Assembly (NCBI GenBank): GCA_022841885.1 | Contig: JALHQP010000023.1 | Span: 1-37,076 of the forward strand | Length of the DNA: 37,076 nt | DNA from: Aquincola sp. | GTDB lineage: Bacteria; Pseudomonadota; Gammaproteobacteria; Burkholderiales; Burkholderiaceae_C | Direction of reading: 5' to 3' | In this document: in pieces, positions 1 through 8,808 of the stretch | Layout: each line of letters begins with the position of its first letter | Position numbering within the stretch: position 1 is the first letter of the stretch | Translations under genes and position numbers: made by a program | Notes under the pieces: generated by a model | The model's database searches: none | Told to the model about the DNA's origin: nothing | Seen by the model: only the letters and a program-made list of their open reading frames with translations

Positions 1-510
1 TGCGGCGCGCGGGGCCGGTGCGGCCGGGGCTGGAGAAATGGCAGGCGCCACCGGCGCCGGTGCCGGCGCAGTGGCCATGCGGGTGCTGCCCGGCGGATCG
101 AGCAGCAAGGTGTATTCGCGCACCAGACGGCCGCTGGACCACGTGATCTCGAGGATCACGTCGACAAAGGGCTCCTGCACCACGCGGTCGCTGCTCAGGC
201 GCAGGTAGGGACGCCCGTCTGCGCGGCGCGCCACGCTGACCTGCGTGCCCTGCAACACCGCGTTGTAGTCCACGCCTGAGGCGCGGTAGGCCTCGGCCGG
301 CGCGACGCGCACGCGCAGTGAAGACGCCTCTTCCGGCGTCAGGCTGGTGATCTCGATCTCGGCGCGCAGGTTCTCGCCGAGGGCGGACTGCACCGCCATG
401 CGCCCGAGACCCAACGCCCAGCTGCTCGACGCGGCGAGCGCGAGGGTGGCCGCCGCGACCGCTGACAGCGCGTATCGCGTGCGACGGGTTGTATGGGGGT
501 TGGTGTTCAA
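1..510 (-). CDS. fimV: FimV N-terminal part (cut by the window edge)
   Basis: The first 170 codons of a FimV/HubP-type polar inner-membrane protein, which binds peptidoglycan and helps type IV pilus function and cell-pole organisation. The start is read as TTG at 510, with the Shine-Dalgarno core GGGAG about 5 bases before it; no ATG lies at a suitable place. Residues 1-32 are a signal peptide (basic RR-T-R, then an Ala/Leu core ending SSSWA). Immediately after it comes the FimV N-terminal signature LGLGRMAVQSALGENLRAEI, followed by a conserved beta-rich domain to about residue 150 (REYTLLLDPP) and then the Ala/Pro-rich linker typical of FimV. The LysM and C-terminal TPR parts lie outside the window. 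Its place just after asd matches Burkholderiales, where truA and trp genes usually follow. Identity is seen in the sequence; the role is known from the family. Confidence 0.9.
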   Translation of the reverse strand, partial: MNTNPHTTRRTRYALSAVAAATLALAASSSWALGLGRMAVQSALGENLRAEIEITSLTPEEASSLRVRVAPAEAYRASGVDYNAVLQGTQVSVARRADGRPYLRLSSDRVVQEPFVDVILEITWSSGRLVREYTLLLDPPGSTRMATAPAPAPVAPAISPAPAAPAPRAA

Positions 511-528
511 GGCGTCTCCCAATGACAA

Positions 529-555
529 GCGGCGGACTTCACGGTCGTCCGCCGC
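529..555 (-). other. Perfect 9-bp hairpin in the fimV leader
   Basis: A perfect inverted repeat, GCGGCGGAC and GTCCGCCGC, around a 9-base loop. On the minus strand it ends 18 bases before the TTG start of fimV, just before the ribosome site, and is followed by the weakly T-rich TTGTCATT. It may be a weak terminator for the upstream leu-asd transcript or a leader structure that tunes fimV translation. Confidence 0.45.
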
Positions 556-627
556 AGACCAGACCATTCACGCAGGGCGTCGATCAGGTTCGCAACCACT
601 CGCCAGGCGCTGCATCAGCTGGAAACC

Positions 628-656
628 ACAATAGCATCAAGCATATAGGCAGACAA
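628..656 (-). promoter_or_regulatory. Candidate sigma-70 promoter of fimV
   Basis: On the minus strand TTGTCT (651-656) and TATTGT (628-633) are separated by 17 bases, each matching 4 of 6 consensus positions. They lie in an AT-richer stretch within the 247-base gap between asd and fimV and would give a leader of about 110 bases. Apart from the hairpin, nothing else was recognised in this gap. Confidence 0.35.
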
Positions 657-757
657 GCTCATGCAAAGTCTGACCAGTCGTGGCGAGCGGTTACGAATCG
701 ACGCCTCGCGTGAACTTGTTGTCGTTCGGCAACGCAGCGTGTGGGCCCACGGATCAC

Positions 758-1870
758 TCACTGATCGAGCAGGATGCGCAGCATGCGGCGCAGCGGTTCG
801 GCCGCCCCCCACAGCAACTGATCGCCGATCGTGAAGGCGCCGAGGTACTCGGGGCCCATGGCCATCTTGCGCAGCCGACCCACGGGAATCGACAGCGTGC
901 CGGTCACCGCCACCGGTGTCAGGTCGTGCATCGTCGCCTCGCGGTTGTTCGGCACCACCTTCACCCAGGCGTTGTCGGCGGCGATCAGCGCCTCGATGTC
1001 GGCCAGTGGCACGTCCTTCTTCAGCTTGAAGGTCATCGCCTGGCTGTGGCAGCGCATCGCGCCGATGCGCACGCAGAAACCGTCGACCGGGATTGCCGTG
1101 GCGTTGCCGAGGATCTTGTTGGTCTCGGCGCCGCCCTTCCACTCCTCGCGGCTGATGCCGTTGCCAAGGTCCTTGTCGATCCAGGGGATCAGCGAGCCGC
1201 CCAGCGGCACGCCGAAGTTGGCCTTTTCGGCGTCCTCGAGCGTGCGCTGCTTGTCGATCACGCGGCGGTCGATCTCGAGGATCGCACTCATCGGGTCGGC
1301 GAGCAGATCACGGACCTCGTGGTTGAGCGTGCCGAACTGCGCCAGCAACTCGCGCATGTGCTGCGCGCCGCCGCCCGACGCAGCCTGGTAGGTCATCGAC
1401 GTCATCCACTCGACCAGTCCGGCCTTGTACAGCGCGCCCACGCCCATCAGCATGCAGCTGACGGTGCAGTTGCCGCCGATCCAGTTGCGGCCGCCCTTGG
1501 CGAGCGCATCCTTGATGACCGGCAGGTTGACCGGGTCGAGGATGATGACCGCGTCGTCCTTCATGCGCAGCGTGGAGGCGGCGTCGATCCAGTGGCCGCT
1601 CCAGCCGGCGGCGCGCAGCTTCGGGAACACCTCGGTGGTGTAGTCGCCGCCTTGCGCGGTGATGACCATGTCGCAACGCTTGAGCGCGTCGATGTCGAAC
1701 GCGCTGTACAGCCGGGTCTCGTTCTTGGCCATCGCCGGGGCCGTTCCGCCGGCGTTGGAGGTGGAGAAGAACACCGGCTCGATCAGCGCGAAGTCGCCTT
1801 CGGCGCGCATGCGCTCCATCAGCACGGAGCCCACCATACCGCGCCAGCCGACCAGTCCTACGAGTGCCAT
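758..1870 (-). CDS. asd: Aspartate-semialdehyde dehydrogenase
   Basis: A 370-aa enzyme that reduces aspartyl-4-phosphate to aspartate semialdehyde with NADPH, the branch point for lysine/diaminopimelate, threonine and methionine. The N-terminus carries the nucleotide-binding loop [14 protein letters not shown]. The catalytic cysteine is Cys135 in GGNCTVSCM, the same number as in E. coli Asd, and the catalytic His275 lies in [11 protein letters not shown] with Arg268 nearby. Length matches the Gram-negative type (about 367-370 aa). The ATG at 1870 is preceded by AAGGA. It lies 87 bases after leuB on the same strand and is probably co-transcribed with the leu genes, the usual Burkholderiales order. 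Confidence 0.97.
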   Translation of the reverse strand: MALVGLVGWRGMVGSVLMERMRAEGDFALIEPVFFSTSNAGGTAPAMAKNETRLYSAFDIDALKRCDMVITAQGGDYTTEVFPKLRAAGWSGHWIDAASTLRMKDDAVIILDPVNLPVIKDALAKGGRNWIGGNCTVSCMLMGVGALYKAGLVEWMTSMTYQAASGGGAQHMRELLAQFGTLNHEVRDLLADPMSAILEIDRRVIDKQRTLEDAEKANFGVPLGGSLIPWIDKDLGNGISREEWKGGAETNKILGNATAIPVDGFCVRIGAMRCHSQAMTFKLKKDVPLADIEALIAADNAWVKVVPNNREATMHDLTPVAVTGTLSIPVGRLRKMAMGPEYLGAFTIGDQLLWGAAEPLRRMLRILLDQ

Positions 1871-1903
1871 TTGCGTCGTCCTTGTCCCGAACCCCTTGTG
1901 GTT

Positions 1904-1922
1904 CCCGGCTCGCGTCGCCGGG
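1904..1922 (-). other. Small GC hairpin between leuB and asd
   Basis: CCCGGC and GCCGGG form a perfect 6-bp stem around a 7-base loop in the 87-base leuB-asd gap. There is no T-run after it, so it is more likely an mRNA processing or stability element than a terminator. Confidence 0.25.
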
Positions 1923-1957
1923 GTCCAGGAGGAAGGGGCGAGACGATCCGAGAGCCG

Positions 1958-3049
1958 CTAGCTCTTGGTAATGGTTTTGCCGGTGATGGCGGCGACCACC
2001 GCGTCGCCCATGGCGCGCGTGCCCACCTTCGTCGTGCCTTCGCTCCAGATGTCCGCCGTGCGCAGGCCCAAAGACAGCACGGCCTTCACGGCCGACTCGA
2101 TGCGGTCGGCCGCGGCGGGCTGTTGGAGCGAGAAGCGAAGCATCATGGAGGCGGACAGGATTGTAGCCAGCGGATTGGCCAGCCCCTGGCCCGCGATGTC
2201 CGGCGCGCTGCCATGGCTCGGTTCGTACAGGCCCTTGTTGTTGGCATCCAACGAGGCCGAGGGCAGCATGCCGATGGAGCCTGTGAGCATCGCCGCCTCG
2301 TCGGACAGGATGTCGCCGAACATGTTGCCGGTGACGACCACGTCGAACTTCTTCGGCGCGCGCACCAGCTGCATCGCCGCGTTGTCGACATACATGTGTT
2401 CGAGCTCGACGTCCGGGTACTGTGCGTGCACCTCGGTCACGATGTCCTTCCAGAACTGGAAGGTCTCGAGCACGTTGGCCTTGTCGACGCTGGTCACCTT
2501 CTTGCTGCGCTGGCGTGCGGCCTGGAAGGCGACATGCGCGATGCGCTCGACCTCGGGCCGGCTGTAGCGCATCGTGTCGAAGGCTTCGTCGGCGCCCGGG
2601 AAGTGGCCGTCGACCGCCTTGCGGCGGCCGCGCGGCAGGCCGAAGTAGATGTCGCCGGTGAGCTCACGGATGATCAGGATGTCCAAGCCCGCCACCAGTT
2701 CGGGCTTGAGGCTCGACGCGTGCGTCAGCTGCTCGTAGCAAAGCGCGGGGCGGAAGTTGGCGAACAGGCCCAGGTGCTTGCGCAAGCCGAGGATGGCCTG
2801 CTCGGGGCGCAGCGCGCGCTCGAGCTTGTCGTACTTCCAGTCGCCGACGGCGCCGAACAGCACCGCGTCGGCCGCCTGCGCCAGCGCCAGCGTCGATTCC
2901 GGCAACGGGTGACCCTGCGCCTCGTAGGCGGCGCCGCCCACCAGCGCGGTTTCCATCTCGAGCTTCAGGTCGAGCACCCGCAGCACCTTGACCGCCTCGG
3001 CGACGATCTCGGTGCCGATGCCGTCGCCCGGCAAGACTGCGATCTTCAT
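1958..3049 (-). CDS. leuB: 3-isopropylmalate dehydrogenase
   Basis: A 363-aa NAD-dependent beta-decarboxylating dehydrogenase that turns 3-isopropylmalate into 2-isopropylcaproate precursor (2-ketoisocaproate), the third leucine-specific step. It begins with the family N-terminus [15 protein letters not shown] and has the substrate and metal regions [23 protein letters not shown] and [11 protein letters not shown], then the NAD site [14 protein letters not shown]. The reading frame runs 48 codons further upstream, but the ATG at 3049 is chosen because it matches homologues and has AGGTGG in front. That ATG overlaps the stop of the small membrane protein gene before it (ATGA), so translation is probably coupled. 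Confidence 0.97.
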   Translation of the reverse strand: MKIAVLPGDGIGTEIVAEAVKVLRVLDLKLEMETALVGGAAYEAQGHPLPESTLALAQAADAVLFGAVGDWKYDKLERALRPEQAILGLRKHLGLFANFRPALCYEQLTHASSLKPELVAGLDILIIRELTGDIYFGLPRGRRKAVDGHFPGADEAFDTMRYSRPEVERIAHVAFQAARQRSKKVTSVDKANVLETFQFWKDIVTEVHAQYPDVELEHMYVDNAAMQLVRAPKKFDVVVTGNMFGDILSDEAAMLTGSIGMLPSASLDANNKGLYEPSHGSAPDIAGQGLANPLATILSASMMLRFSLQQPAAADRIESAVKAVLSLGLRTADIWSEGTTKVGTRAMGDAVVAAITGKTITKS

Positions 3050-3339
3050 GAATCCACCTTCTTCGAATAGCACAGCCGTTGCACCAGCCGGTGCTCGCAG
3101 GCCTTGAACAGGACATAGGCGGCCATGCTGAGCACGGCCGTCAGCATCAGCTCGACGAACTGCTGCGCTGCGCCGTCGGTCAGCGCCTGCCAACCATGCT
3201 CGGCGATCAGTTCGAGGTTGATCTTGAGCAGCAGGAACAGGTTGTAGGTGCCGGCGCCGAACACCAGGAACGCCGCCACCAGCAGCACGAAGGTCAGCCA
3301 GGCCCGCCCGAAGACGACGCGGTCGAGCCAGTCAGCCAT
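3046..3339 (-). CDS. Small two-helix membrane protein in the leu operon
   Basis: A 97-aa protein of unknown function. It has two hydrophobic stretches, about residues 14-38 ([18 protein letters not shown]) and 62-82 ([19 protein letters not shown]), separated by an amphipathic, charged segment ([20 protein letters not shown]), and a short basic tail. A hairpin-like inner-membrane topology is likely. It starts 3 bases after the leuD stop and overlaps the leuB start by 4 bases, so it is certainly part of the leucine operon. Similar small membrane proteins occur between leuD and leuB in other Burkholderiales as far as recalled, but no function is known. No catalytic motif is visible. Confidence 0.85.
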   Translation of the reverse strand: MADWLDRVVFGRAWLTFVLLVAAFLVFGAGTYNLFLLLKINLELIAEHGWQALTDGAAQQFVELMLTAVLSMAAYVLFKACEHRLVQRLCYSKKVDS

Positions 3340-3342
3340 CGG

Positions 3343-3990
3343 TCACAAGGGCGTGCGCGCGAGCCAGGGCCGGCGCGCCAGGCGCTCGGCCTCGAAGGCG
3401 CGGATCTTGTCGGCATGGCGCAACGTCAGGCCGATGTCGTCCCAGCCGTTGACCAGGCACTGCTTGCGGAAGGGCTGCACCTCGAAACCGATCTCGCCGC
3501 CGTCGGGCTTGACGATCACCTGGCGCGGCAGGTCGATGGTCAGGCTGTAGCCGACGAAGGCCGCCACCTCGTCGAACAGCTTGTCGACCGCCGAAGCCGG
3601 CAGCACGATCGGCAGCAGGCCGTTCTTGAAGCAATTGTTGAAGAAGATGTCGGCGTAGCTGGGCGCAATCAACGCGCGCAAGCCGTACTGGTCGAGCGCC
3701 CAGGGCGCATGCTCGCGGCTCGAACCGCAGCCGAAGTTCTCGCGCGTCAGCAGCACCGAGGCCCCCTGGTAGCGCGGCTGATTCAGCACGAAGTCGGGGT
3801 TAGCCTTGCGCGAGCCCGGGTCCTGCCCCGGTTCGCCCTTGTCGAGGTAGCGCCACTCGTCGAACAGGTTCGGCCCGAAGCCCGAGCGCTTGATCGACTT
3901 CAGGAACTGCTTGGGGATGATCGCGTCGGTGTCGACGTTGGCGCGATCCATCGGGGCCACGAGCCCCTTGTGGACGGTGAAGGCTTGCAC
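3343..3990 (-). CDS. leuD: 3-isopropylmalate dehydratase, small subunit
   Basis: A 215-aa swivel-domain subunit of isopropylmalate isomerase. It pairs with LeuC and interconverts 2- and 3-isopropylmalate. Family signatures visible are [17 protein letters not shown] near the N-terminus, [15 protein letters not shown] around residues 85-100 and [14 protein letters not shown]. The length is usual for the bacterial type. The start codon is GTG at 3990, reading V(M)-QAFTVHKG; the TAGGA in front overlaps the stop codon of the preceding lipoprotein gene, so that gene and leuD are tightly linked. The next gene begins 3 bases after its stop. Confidence 0.96.
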   Translation of the reverse strand: MQAFTVHKGLVAPMDRANVDTDAIIPKQFLKSIKRSGFGPNLFDEWRYLDKGEPGQDPGSRKANPDFVLNQPRYQGASVLLTRENFGCGSSREHAPWALDQYGLRALIAPSYADIFFNNCFKNGLLPIVLPASAVDKLFDEVAAFVGYSLTIDLPRQVIVKPDGGEIGFEVQPFRKQCLVNGWDDIGLTLRHADKIRAFEAERLARRPWLARTPL

Positions 3991-4000
3991 TGAGAGCGTC

Positions 4001-4129
4001 CTACTTCTTCTTCGCGGCTTCTTCGATCTTGTCGCCGGCCTTGGAGATGTCCTTGCCCATGCCCTCGATGGTGTTGCAGCCGGCCACGAGCCAGGCCGCA
4101 GCCAGAACGACGCCCAACCACTTCTTCAT
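4001..4129 (-). CDS. Entericidin-like small lipoprotein
   Basis: A 42-aa secreted lipoprotein precursor. Residues 1-17 are a lipoprotein signal (MKKWLGVV core) ending in the lipobox VAGC with Cys18 as the lipidated residue. The mature 25 residues contain [17 protein letters not shown], the amphipathic pattern of entericidin A/B, ending in a lysine-rich tail. Two ATGs lie close together (4135 and 4129). The second is chosen because GAGGAG stands at about 7 bases from it and almost touches the first. In enterics entericidins form a toxin/antidote pair; a single copy like this one in Burkholderiales has no established role. It sits 17 bases after leuC and 10 bases before leuD. Confidence 0.85.
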   Translation of the reverse strand: MKKWLGVVLAAAWLVAGCNTIEGMGKDISKAGDKIEEAAKKK

Positions 4130-4146
4130 TGCCATGCTCCTCTTGC

Positions 4147-5574
4147 TCACGAGATACGACGCACGTCGACAAAGTGCCCCTCGATCGCGGCCGCTGCCGC
4201 CATCGCCGGGCTCACCAGGTGGGTACGGCCGCCCGCGCCCTGGCGGCCTTCGAAGTTGCGGTTGCTGGTCGATGCGCAACGCTCGCCGGGTTCGAGCCGG
4301 TCGGCATTCATCGCCAGGCACATCGAGCAGCCGGGTTCGCGCCACTCGAAGCCCGCCGCCTTGAACACCTCGTGCAGCCCTTCGCGCTCGGCCTGCGCCT
4401 TCACCAGGCCCGAGCCGGGCACCACCATCGCCAGGCGCACGTTCGACGCGACGCGCCGGCCCAGGCGCTTGACCACCGCCGCCGCCTCGCGCAGGTCTTC
4501 GATGCGGCTGTTGGTGCACGAGCCGATGAAGATCTTGTCGACGCGGATGTCGGCGATCGGCTTGTTCGGCTCCAGCCCCATGTAGACCAGCGCGCGCTCG
4601 ATCGCGTCGCGCTTGGTCGCGTCCTTCTCGCGCTCGGGGTCGGGCACGCGGTCCTCGATCGAGACCACCATCTCGGGACTGGTGCCCCAGGTCACCTGCG
4701 GCACCAGCCTGGAGGCGTCGAGCTCGATTACCCGGTCGAACTTCGCGCCCTCGTCGGACCTCAGCGTGCGCCAGTAGGCTGCCGCCATATCGAACTCAGG
4801 GCCGCTCGGCGCGAACGGCCGGCCGCGCACGTATTCGATCGTCTTGTCGTCCACCGCCACCAGGCCGGCACGCGCACCGGCCTCGATGGCCATGTTGCAC
4901 ACCGTCATGCGCCCTTCCATCGAGAGGGCCTGGATCGCGCTGCCGCCGAACTCGATCGTGTAGCCGGTACCGCCAGCGGTGCCGATCTTGCCGATGATGG
5001 CCAGCACGATGTCCTTGGCCGTGCAGCCGCGTGGCAACGCGCCGTCCACCTTGACCAGCAGGTTCTTCGCCTTCTTGGTCAGCAGGGTCTGCGTGGCCAG
5101 CACATGCTCGACCTCGCTGGTGCCGATGCCATGGGCCAGCGCACCGAAGGCGCCGTGCGTGCTGGTGTGGCTGTCGCCGCACACCACCGTCATGCCCGGC
5201 AGCGTAGCGCCCTGCTCGGGGCCGATCACATGCACGATGCCCTGTCGCTTGTCGAGGAAGGGGAAGTACGCCGCGGCGCCGAAGGCCTTGATGTTGGCGT
5301 CCAGCGTGACCACCTGCTGCTTGGAGGTCGGGTCGGCGATGCCGTCGTAGCCGCGCTCCCAGTGGTCGGTCGGCGTGTTGTGGTCGGCCGTGGCGACCAC
5401 CGAACTGGTGCGCCAGACCTTGCGACCAGCCAGGCGCAGCCCTTCGAAGGCCTGCGGGCTCGTCACCTCGTGCACCAGGTGGCGGTCGATGTAGAGGACG
5501 GTCGTGCCGTCGTCCTCGACATGGACGGCGTGCTCGTCCCAGAGCTTGTCGTAAAGGGTGCGTGCTGGATTCAT
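4147..5574 (-). CDS. leuC: 3-isopropylmalate dehydratase, large subunit
   Basis: A 475-aa aconitase-family subunit that carries the [4Fe-4S] cluster of isopropylmalate isomerase. The N-terminus is the usual [13 protein letters not shown]; substrate and active-site regions are [28 protein letters not shown] and [10 protein letters not shown]. The cluster cysteines are the one in GSCTN and the two in EPGCSMC. The frame is open 8 codons further upstream to a TTG, but the ATG at 5574 agrees with homologues. It is the first gene of the leucine group; the 40 bases before it hold a possible promoter. Confidence 0.97.
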   Translation of the reverse strand: MNPARTLYDKLWDEHAVHVEDDGTTVLYIDRHLVHEVTSPQAFEGLRLAGRKVWRTSSVVATADHNTPTDHWERGYDGIADPTSKQQVVTLDANIKAFGAAAYFPFLDKRQGIVHVIGPEQGATLPGMTVVCGDSHTSTHGAFGALAHGIGTSEVEHVLATQTLLTKKAKNLLVKVDGALPRGCTAKDIVLAIIGKIGTAGGTGYTIEFGGSAIQALSMEGRMTVCNMAIEAGARAGLVAVDDKTIEYVRGRPFAPSGPEFDMAAAYWRTLRSDEGAKFDRVIELDASRLVPQVTWGTSPEMVVSIEDRVPDPEREKDATKRDAIERALVYMGLEPNKPIADIRVDKIFIGSCTNSRIEDLREAAAVVKRLGRRVASNVRLAMVVPGSGLVKAQAEREGLHEVFKAAGFEWREPGCSMCLAMNADRLEPGERCASTSNRNFEGRQGAGGRTHLVSPAMAAAAAIEGHFVDVRRIS

Positions 5575-5586
5575 GGTCAGGCAGCG

Positions 5587-5592
5587 ATTGTC
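5587..5592 (-). promoter_or_regulatory. Candidate -10 element before leuC
   Basis: GACAAT, followed by CG, lies 12 bases before the leuC ATG on the minus strand. It would start an mRNA with a leader of only about 5 bases, in line with the lack of a clear Shine-Dalgarno. No convincing -35 box was found. Confidence 0.35.
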
Positions 5593-5614
5593 CCGCAACT
5601 CGGCGCGCGGCTGT

Positions 5615-6592
5615 TCACTGCAGCTCGATGCCCGCCTGCTTCACCAGCTTGGCGTACTTGTCCTTCTCGCTGCGGAAGTACTGCTGCGCGAACTCCGAGG
5701 TGCTGACATTGATCGTGTTGCCCTGCTTGGCCATCGTCTCCTTGACCGTCGGGTCGGCGAAGGCGGCGACGACCGCGTCGTGCACGCGCTTGACATCGGC
5801 CGCCGCCATGCCCTTGGGGCCGAGGACTCCGAACCAGGCCTCGACCACGTAGTTCGGCGAGCCCTGTTCGGCGATCGTCGGGATCTCGGGCGCGGCCGGC
5901 GAGCGCTGCGCCCCGCCCATGCCGATCGCCCGCAGCGCGCCGCTCTTGATGTGCTGCTGCACGCTCGGCAGCGCCAGCGTGCCGAAGTCGATCTGGCCGC
6001 CGATCAGGTCGGTCACGAAAGCGCCGACGCCCTTGTACGGGATGTGGCGCGCCTTGGCGCCGATCTCGCCGACGTACTGCTCGCCGGTCAGGTGCAGGAT
6101 CGTGCCGTTGCCGCCCGAGCCGTAGGTGAACTGGTCCGGCTTGCTCTTGAGCAGCGCGGCGAACTCCTTGTGATCCTTGGCCGCCACCTTGTTCGGGTTG
6201 ACCACCAGCACGATCGGCGTCGCGCCGACGATCGCGATCGGCGTGAAGTCGCCCGGCATGTCGAACGGGATCGTCTTGAACACGCTCGGGAAGATGACCA
6301 CGTTGTTCGACACCACCGAGAGCGTGAATCCGTCCGCCGCCGAGCGCGCCAGCGCCTGCAGGCCGACGATGCCGCCCGCGCCCGGCTGGTTCTCCACCAC
6401 GACGGGATGGCCGAGCGCCTTGGCCAGGGCCGGCTGCGCGGCGCGCGTGATCGCGTCGACGCCCGAGCCGGTGGCGTTGGGCAGGATGAACCGGACGGTC
6501 TTCTCGCCCACCTGTGCAAGGGCCGGCACGCACAACAGGCTGGCCGTGGCCAAGGCCAGCACGCGGCGCGGGAGGATCTGCTTGAACGACAT
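5615..6592 (-). CDS. Tripartite tricarboxylate transporter (Bug/TctC) binding protein
   Basis: A 325-aa periplasmic solute-binding protein of the Bug/TctC family, whose members capture di- or tricarboxylates or related acids. A signal peptide is clear: [14 protein letters not shown], a hydrophobic core and cleavage after VPALA. The mature part has the family pattern [31 protein letters not shown] and, later, the characteristic [12 protein letters not shown] and [17 protein letters not shown]. An AGGAG stands 8 bases before the ATG. No TctA or TctB membrane subunits are nearby; Bug proteins are commonly orphaned like this. It is 30 bases after the CoA-transferase gene and is probably the last gene of that unit. 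The ligand cannot be read from the sequence. Confidence 0.93.
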   Translation of the reverse strand: MSFKQILPRRVLALATASLLCVPALAQVGEKTVRFILPNATGSGVDAITRAAQPALAKALGHPVVVENQPGAGGIVGLQALARSAADGFTLSVVSNNVVIFPSVFKTIPFDMPGDFTPIAIVGATPIVLVVNPNKVAAKDHKEFAALLKSKPDQFTYGSGGNGTILHLTGEQYVGEIGAKARHIPYKGVGAFVTDLIGGQIDFGTLALPSVQQHIKSGALRAIGMGGAQRSPAAPEIPTIAEQGSPNYVVEAWFGVLGPKGMAAADVKRVHDAVVAAFADPTVKETMAKQGNTINVSTSEFAQQYFRSEKDKYAKLVKQAGIELQ

Positions 6593-6622
6593 GACTTTGT
6601 CTCCTGAGGGTGGAGGTGGTCT

Positions 6623-7819
6623 TCAGGCCACCGAGTGGGATTCGAACAGGGCGTCGATCTCGCCGTCGGGCAGCCCGATCGCGCGCAGCACCTCGCGCGT
6701 GTGTTCGCCGCGCTTCGGGGGATTGCGCTGCACGCCCAGGCGCTCGCCGGCCAGCGTGAACGGGAACAGCGTCGTCTTCACCGTCTGCCCGGCGCGCGCG
6801 CCGTCGGTGAGCTGGATGTCGGCCAGGCCGCCGGTGGCCAGCAGGTGTGGGTCGTCGAGCAGTTCCTCGGGCTTGCGGATCGGCGCGAAGGGCAGGCCGG
6901 CGCCTTCCATCTTCTGCGCCAGTTCGTCGGCGCTGTAGGCCTGCAGGCGTCGGGTGAGATCGGGCAGCAGCGTCGGCCGCGCGCGCACGCGCTCGTTGTT
7001 GGTCGCCAGGGCCGGGTCGGCCTTCAGGTCGGCAAAGCCGAACAGGTCGCAGAAGGTCTGCCACTGCGCGTCGCTCACAGCCGACAGGAAGATCTGCCCG
7101 CCGTCCTTGACGGTGAAGACGTCGTAGATCGCCCAGGGGCTGATGCGCGCGGGCATCGGCGCCGCGGGCTGGCCGGTGATCGCGTACTGCAGCATGTGCT
7201 GGCCGACCAGGAAGATGTTGTTCTCGTACAGCGCCGCCTGCACCTCCATGCCGCGGCCGCTGATGCCGCGCTGGATCAGGGCGCCCAGGATCGCGATCGC
7301 GCCGAACATGCCGCCCATGATGTCGTTGACCGACGAACCGGCGCGCAGCGGGTCGCCCGGGCGGCCGGTCATGTAGGCCAGCCCGCCCATCATCTGCACC
7401 ACCTCGTCGAGCGCGGTGCGGTGGTCGTAGGGCCCGGGCAGGAAGCCCTTCAGGCTGGCGTAGATCAGCTTCGGGTTGGTCTCGGCCAGCGACGCGTAGT
7501 CCAGGCCGTACTTGACCATCGTGCCGGGCTTGAAGTTCTCGGCCACCACGTCGGCGCTGCCGCACAGGCGCCGAGCCACCGCCGCGCCTTCGCGCCTGTG
7601 CAGGTCGATCTGAATGCTCTTCTTGTTGCGGTTGAACATCGGGAAGAAGCCCGCGCCGGCACCGAGCAGCGTGCGCGTGCGGTCGCCGTCGATCGGCTCG
7701 ACCTTGATCACCTCGGCGCCCAGGTCCGCCAGCACCATGCCGCAGGTCGGGCCCATCACCATGTGGGTGAACTCGACGACCTTCAGCCCCTTCAGGGGCT
7801 GGGGAATCTCATGCGTCAT
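6623..7819 (-). CDS. CaiB/BaiF (class III) CoA-transferase
   Basis: A 398-aa class III CoA-transferase, which moves CoA between carboxylic acids through an aspartyl-enzyme intermediate. The family N-terminus is LKGLKVVEFTHMVMGPTCGM, then LADLGAEVIKVEP. Asp166 in GSSVNDIMGGMFGAIAILGAL corresponds to the catalytic aspartate near position 169 of formyl-CoA transferase. The C-terminal part has GLPFAPIRKPEEL and NPPKRGEHTREVL, as usual. The ATG at 7819 overlaps the stop of the lyase gene (ATGA). By context it should activate the acid that the lyase cleaves, perhaps using succinyl-CoA or acetyl-CoA; the substrate is inferred only. Confidence 0.92.
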   Translation of the reverse strand: MTHEIPQPLKGLKVVEFTHMVMGPTCGMVLADLGAEVIKVEPIDGDRTRTLLGAGAGFFPMFNRNKKSIQIDLHRREGAAVARRLCGSADVVAENFKPGTMVKYGLDYASLAETNPKLIYASLKGFLPGPYDHRTALDEVVQMMGGLAYMTGRPGDPLRAGSSVNDIMGGMFGAIAILGALIQRGISGRGMEVQAALYENNIFLVGQHMLQYAITGQPAAPMPARISPWAIYDVFTVKDGGQIFLSAVSDAQWQTFCDLFGFADLKADPALATNNERVRARPTLLPDLTRRLQAYSADELAQKMEGAGLPFAPIRKPEELLDDPHLLATGGLADIQLTDGARAGQTVKTTLFPFTLAGERLGVQRNPPKRGEHTREVLRAIGLPDGEIDALFESHSVA

Positions 7820-8739
7820 GCCGCCACCGTCTTGGGCAGCCCGGCGCGCCAGATCGCGCCGTGCAGCGGTTCGCCTTCGAGCCATTGCGCGACGCGCGCG
7901 CGCAGCGCCATCAGGCGATCGAAGTCCAGGCCCGTGGGCACGCCCATGCTGGCGAACAGGTAAGCCAGGTCCTCGGTCGCGACGTTGCCGCTGGCGCCGG
8001 GTGCATGCGGGCAACCACCGATGCCGCCGGTGCAGGCGTCGAAGCGCCGCATGCCAGCCTGCCAGGCCGCGAACACATTGGCCGAACCCAGGCCGCGCGT
8101 ATCGTGGAAGTGGCCGCAGGCGAGCTTGTCGCCTGCGACCGCGAGGCATTGCTCGAACAATGTCTTCACCTGCAGCGGGTCGGCATACCCCACGGTGTCC
8201 GCGAGGCCGATGCGGTCGATGCCGGCGTCCAACGCCGCCTTCAGCAGGCGCAGCACCTCGCTCGGTTCGACGCGGCCCTGGATCGTGCAGCCGAAGGCGG
8301 TGGACATACCCACCTCGACCAGGCAGTCCGAGCCTTTGGCGTCGCGCAGGTCCACGATGCGTCTCAAGTCCTCCACCACCTCGTCGGGCGTGCGCTTCAA
8401 GTTGGCCAGGCTGTGCGCGTGGCTGGCCGACAGCGGCAGCAGCATCGCGTGCGCGCCCGACGCGATCGCGCGCTCGGCGCCCTTCAGGTTGGGCACCAGC
8501 ACCGACGGCTTGCAGCCGGGCAGCGTCTTCGCAAACGCCACCAGCTCGGCCGTGTCCGCCAGTTGCGGCATCAGCCGGGCCGGCACGAAGGAGCCGACCT
8601 CGATCTCGCGCAGGCCGGCCTCGTGCGCCAGACGCAGCCACTCCAGCTTGTGTGCGGTGGGCAGCACGCGCGGCAGGATCTGCAGGCCGTCGCGCAGGCC
8701 GACTTCGCGCACGACGACCGGGGCTGGGGAGAGACTCAT
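7816..8739 (-). CDS. HMG-CoA lyase family enzyme
   Basis: A 307-aa TIM-barrel lyase of the DRE-type family. HMG-CoA lyase splits 3-hydroxy-3-methylglutaryl-CoA into acetyl-CoA and acetoacetate. The catalytic set is intact: Arg16-Asp17 in VREVGLRDGLQ, metal ligands His210 and His212 in GHFHDTRGLG, Cys243 in GGIGGCPHAPGASGN and Asn252. The H-to-C and C-to-N spacings equal those of the human enzyme. The active-site loop has His where human HMG-CoA lyase has Tyr (CPY), so a related hydroxyacyl-CoA substrate is possible. It is the first gene of a three-gene unit and is divergent from the LysR gene by 69 bases. There is no clear ribosome site before the ATG. Confidence 0.9.
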   Translation of the reverse strand: MSLSPAPVVVREVGLRDGLQILPRVLPTAHKLEWLRLAHEAGLREIEVGSFVPARLMPQLADTAELVAFAKTLPGCKPSVLVPNLKGAERAIASGAHAMLLPLSASHAHSLANLKRTPDEVVEDLRRIVDLRDAKGSDCLVEVGMSTAFGCTIQGRVEPSEVLRLLKAALDAGIDRIGLADTVGYADPLQVKTLFEQCLAVAGDKLACGHFHDTRGLGSANVFAAWQAGMRRFDACTGGIGGCPHAPGASGNVATEDLAYLFASMGVPTGLDFDRLMALRARVAQWLEGEPLHGAIWRAGLPKTVAA

Positions 8740-8745
8740 CGCGGC

Positions 8746-8751
8746 ACTGTA
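8746..8751 (-). promoter_or_regulatory. Candidate -10 element of the lyase unit
   Basis: TACAGT on the minus strand ends 6 bases before the ATG at 8739. This would produce a leaderless or nearly leaderless mRNA. It lies in the short divergent gap with the LysR gene, where the LysR protein is likely to bind; no clear T-N11-A palindrome was settled on. Confidence 0.3.
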
Positions 8752-8808
8752 GCCATGCCGTGAGGCATCATCAACGGTATTTCGGAAGCACCATCATTCC
8801 CGATCGGC

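Noticed and set aside
733-745. Palindrome GTGGGCCCAC just after asd as a terminator
   Set aside because: It has no loop and no T-run, so it cannot fold as an intrinsic terminator.
680-3070. Long plus-strand open frame (almost 800 codons) opposite asd and leuB
   Set aside because: It is antisense to two certain genes, is rich in Arg, Gly, His and Ala without any domain, and is explained by the high GC at third codon positions.
4001-4519. Longer 172-codon frame containing the entericidin-like gene
   Set aside because: The upstream part lies within leuC in another frame; the lipoprotein signal and the ribosome site show that the gene starts at 4129.
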